Of a stretch of DNA of 6,929 nt, positions 5,742-6,929 are shown piece by piece; the stretch's first letter is position 1; each line of letters opens with the position of its first letter. Under the pieces are notes generated by a model that worked only from the letters and a program-made list of their open reading frames with translations, ran no database searches and was not told the DNA's origin. Where the stretch lies: assembly GCA_013041995.1 (NCBI GenBank), contig JABDRA010000267.1, forward strand, positions 1 to 6,929, written 5' to 3'. Source of the stretch: Anderseniella sp. (GTDB lineage Bacteria; Pseudomonadota; Alphaproteobacteria; Rhizobiales; Aestuariivirgaceae). A program made the translations under genes and the position numbers.

Positions 5742-6457
5742 GTGTCACCCGACGGGTGCCTCCCAAAACCCCATTTGCGGGTCGATTTTGACCGTCGCCT
5801 GAAGCTGGAGTTCCACGGTTCCAGGATCACATCTGACGCCGGATTGCTCGCCTATCGGGAGCTTGAAGATGGGCTTGGCCTGAGCGAGAGGGCCGCGGTC
5901 TTTGCCAAGACAGCCGCACCGGCGAAAATGAATGGCATGGCATGACGGGATTGTTCCGTCAGTCGGTCTTTGGACGCCTTGGCGGTGATGAAGACGTGAA
6001 CGACGCCAACCGTCTTGGCCGTGATCCTGCCATGCGCTGGATTGTCGGCGGCAAGTCCGTCCAAAGACAGACCGCTTCCGCCACCCAGATGGGGCGCTTC
6101 GAGACGGTGTATCTGGCCAGCGACGAGAACTTTGCCGCGTTGACCGAACTTTTCGGCATTTGGATCGACCGTGTGCATGACCGTCGCCCGCCGAAGATAA
6201 TTATCCTCGATATGGGCTCAAGCGTCAGTCCGACCCATGGCGAACAAGAGATCGCGGCCTACAATCGTCACTTCGGCTGCACGTTCTATCATCCGGTTTA
6301 CCTGTTCAACCATTTCGGCAATCTGAAGCGATGTTCCCTCTGCCCCAGCAACGTCCATAGCGCTGACGGTTGGCGTAACCTTCTGGAACCCGTCGTCGAG
6401 CGTTATCGGGAACGCAACCTGCGCCGTTATTTCCGAAGGGACGCCGCGTCCGCCGAA
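5742..6457 (+). pseudogene. IS1380-family transposase remnant, frameshifted and truncated
   Basis: DDE transposase of the IS1380 family, recognised by RVDFDRRLKLEFHGSRITSD followed by AGLLAYRELEDGLGLSE in one frame, and by RTGENEWHGMTGLFRQSVFG, DVNDANRLGRDPAMRWIVGG, QMGRFET, LDMGSSVSPTHGEQE, YNRHFGCTFYHP and NVHSADGWRNLLEP in another. The first part starts plausibly at GTG 5742 (SPDGCLPKPHLRVDFD). A one-base loss or two-base gain at about 5898-5906 moves the rest into a second frame, where the open stretch begins upstream of ATG 5942. Family resemblance stops near RRYFRRDAASAEP at about 6457, roughly the middle of a ~450-residue protein. The first catalytic aspartate (LDMGSS) and a likely second (RRDAA) remain; the third acidic residue is gone. 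The second frame stays open to 6718 but is not transposase beyond 6457. It cannot encode an active enzyme. Confidence 0.9.
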
Positions 6458-6908
6458 CCATGTGCGGCGCCATTACGCCAGCTTCAGCTATTAGACTGGA
6501 AGTTGGGACAGAAAGCGACGCGTGGTGGCCAAGATGAGGGGGTCTTGAGCAGAGAGTATTGCCAACAATGCCGAAATAGCGCAATTTGTGATCCGGTTCC
6601 CACCATTGATCGGCATCACGTTCCATCAGGACGAACCGCGCATCAGGATAGGACTTCTGCGCGGCCCGGTACAAACCTGACCAGGGAATATCCCCATGAA
6701 CATCATACCTCTCGATGACCGGCGCCATGACATTCAAAATGGCAGCGTGATCATCGATGTGGGGAAGAATGCGTTTCTCGTAGTTTACACCATTGTCGAC
6801 AGCAGGACTGTGGCTGGACTTCAACCCGGCCCGAACCGCAAAATCATGCAAGCTGCTGGTTCCGGACTTATGCAAGGCTACGACGAATACCTTGAACGGC
6901 AACCTCAT
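6306..6908 (-). CDS. N-terminal part of a sulfotransferase, frame running into IS remnant
   Basis: Residues 1-120 (6908 down to 6549) look like a PAPS-dependent sulfotransferase, transferring sulfate from 3'-phosphoadenylyl sulfate to a hydroxyl acceptor. The 5'-phosphosulfate loop is VALHKSGTSSLHDF (10-23). The segment DIPWSGLYRAAQKSYPDARF leads to LMERDADQWW (94-103), the 3'-phosphate-binding region. After GIVGNTLC (113-120) the family pattern stops, and from about residue 150 the frame is simply the antisense of the IS1380 remnant, ending at 6306. Related enzymes have about 200-300 residues with a further helical half, so this one is probably non-functional even though the frame remains open. 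ATG 6908 places the loop close to the N-terminus and follows a G-rich stretch (GGACGGGGG); the frame is also open to the window edge, with another ATG at 6929. It would fit as the sulfating enzyme of the glycan made by the nearby glycosyltransferases. Confidence 0.72.
   Translation of the reverse strand: MRLPFKVFVVALHKSGTSSLHDFAVRAGLKSSHSPAVDNGVNYEKRILPHIDDHAAILNVMAPVIERYDVHGDIPWSGLYRAAQKSYPDARFVLMERDADQWWEPDHKLRYFGIVGNTLCSRPPHLGHHASLSVPTSSLIAEAGVMAPHMVRRTRRPFGNNGAGCVPDNARRRVPEGYANRQRYGRCWGRGNIASDCRNG
6458..6548. other. Unassigned segment between two broken genes
   Basis: About 90 bases lie between the last recognisable transposase codon and the last recognisable sulfotransferase codon. No frame resembles either family here. 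The segment includes GTTGGGACAGAAAGCGACGC, which could be the end of another mobile element or part of a lost gene. I do not recognise it. Its limits are approximate because both neighbours are truncated. Confidence 0.4.
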
Positions 6909-6929
6909 TGCTCGACCCCCGTCCTGCAT

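Noticed and set aside
5744..5757. CACCC-GAC-GGGTG palindrome near the transposase start as a terminator or operator
   Set aside because: It lies within the conserved-looking start of the transposase coding sequence, has a 3-nt loop and no T-run.
6458..6718. C-terminal part of the open frame that begins at 5942
   Set aside because: Past about 6457 it no longer matches IS1380 transposases and from about 6549 it is antisense to the sulfotransferase, so it is not annotated as coding.

Overview
The window looks like accessory chromosomal DNA of an alphaproteobacterium. The clues are a typical ArgC, moderately GC-rich coding sequence, and a broken IS1380-type transposase of the form common in Rhizobiales, Rhodobacterales and their relatives. 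Genus cannot be read from this stretch. It is a patchwork of one housekeeping gene, a small surface-polysaccharide glycosyltransferase cluster and several scars of mobile DNA.

Layout: (1) 1-838, minus strand: argC (arginine biosynthesis), running off the left edge. (2) 841-1109: a non-coding ~265-bp miniature element with 23-bp terminal inverted repeats and a TA duplication, inserted between the argC start codon and what appears to be its original Shine-Dalgarno sequence. (3) 1215-2303, plus: a GT4-type glycosyltransferase. (4) 2319-2537, minus: a 72-residue exported EF-hand protein, convergent with the first glycosyltransferase; its terminator lies inside the last codons of that gene. (5) 2538-3025: gene-free, with a 21-bp tandem duplication that resembles a solitary IS21-family end, and an imperfect inverted repeat. 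(6) 3026-4090 and 4181-5395, plus: two more GT4-type glycosyltransferases, the second resembling WcaL-type colanic acid enzymes. (7) 5396-5741: gene-free, partly AT-rich. (8) 5742 to about 6457, plus: an IS1380-family transposase remnant with a frameshift and no C-terminal half. (9) about 6458-6548: unassigned DNA. (10) 6549-6908, minus: the N-terminal part of a sulfotransferase whose frame then runs into the remnant.

Three non-identical GT4 enzymes plus a (broken) sulfotransferase suggest a locus for a decorated, once perhaps sulfated, exopolysaccharide or lipopolysaccharide side chain. No polymerase, flippase or priming transferase lies in the window, so the product cannot be named. The clearest unusual result is the miniature element at argC: removing it with one TA copy recreates a normal ribosome-binding site, while its terminal repeat now supplies an alternative in-frame ATG. 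I did not see a CRISPR array, tRNA, rRNA or a recognisable new defence system.
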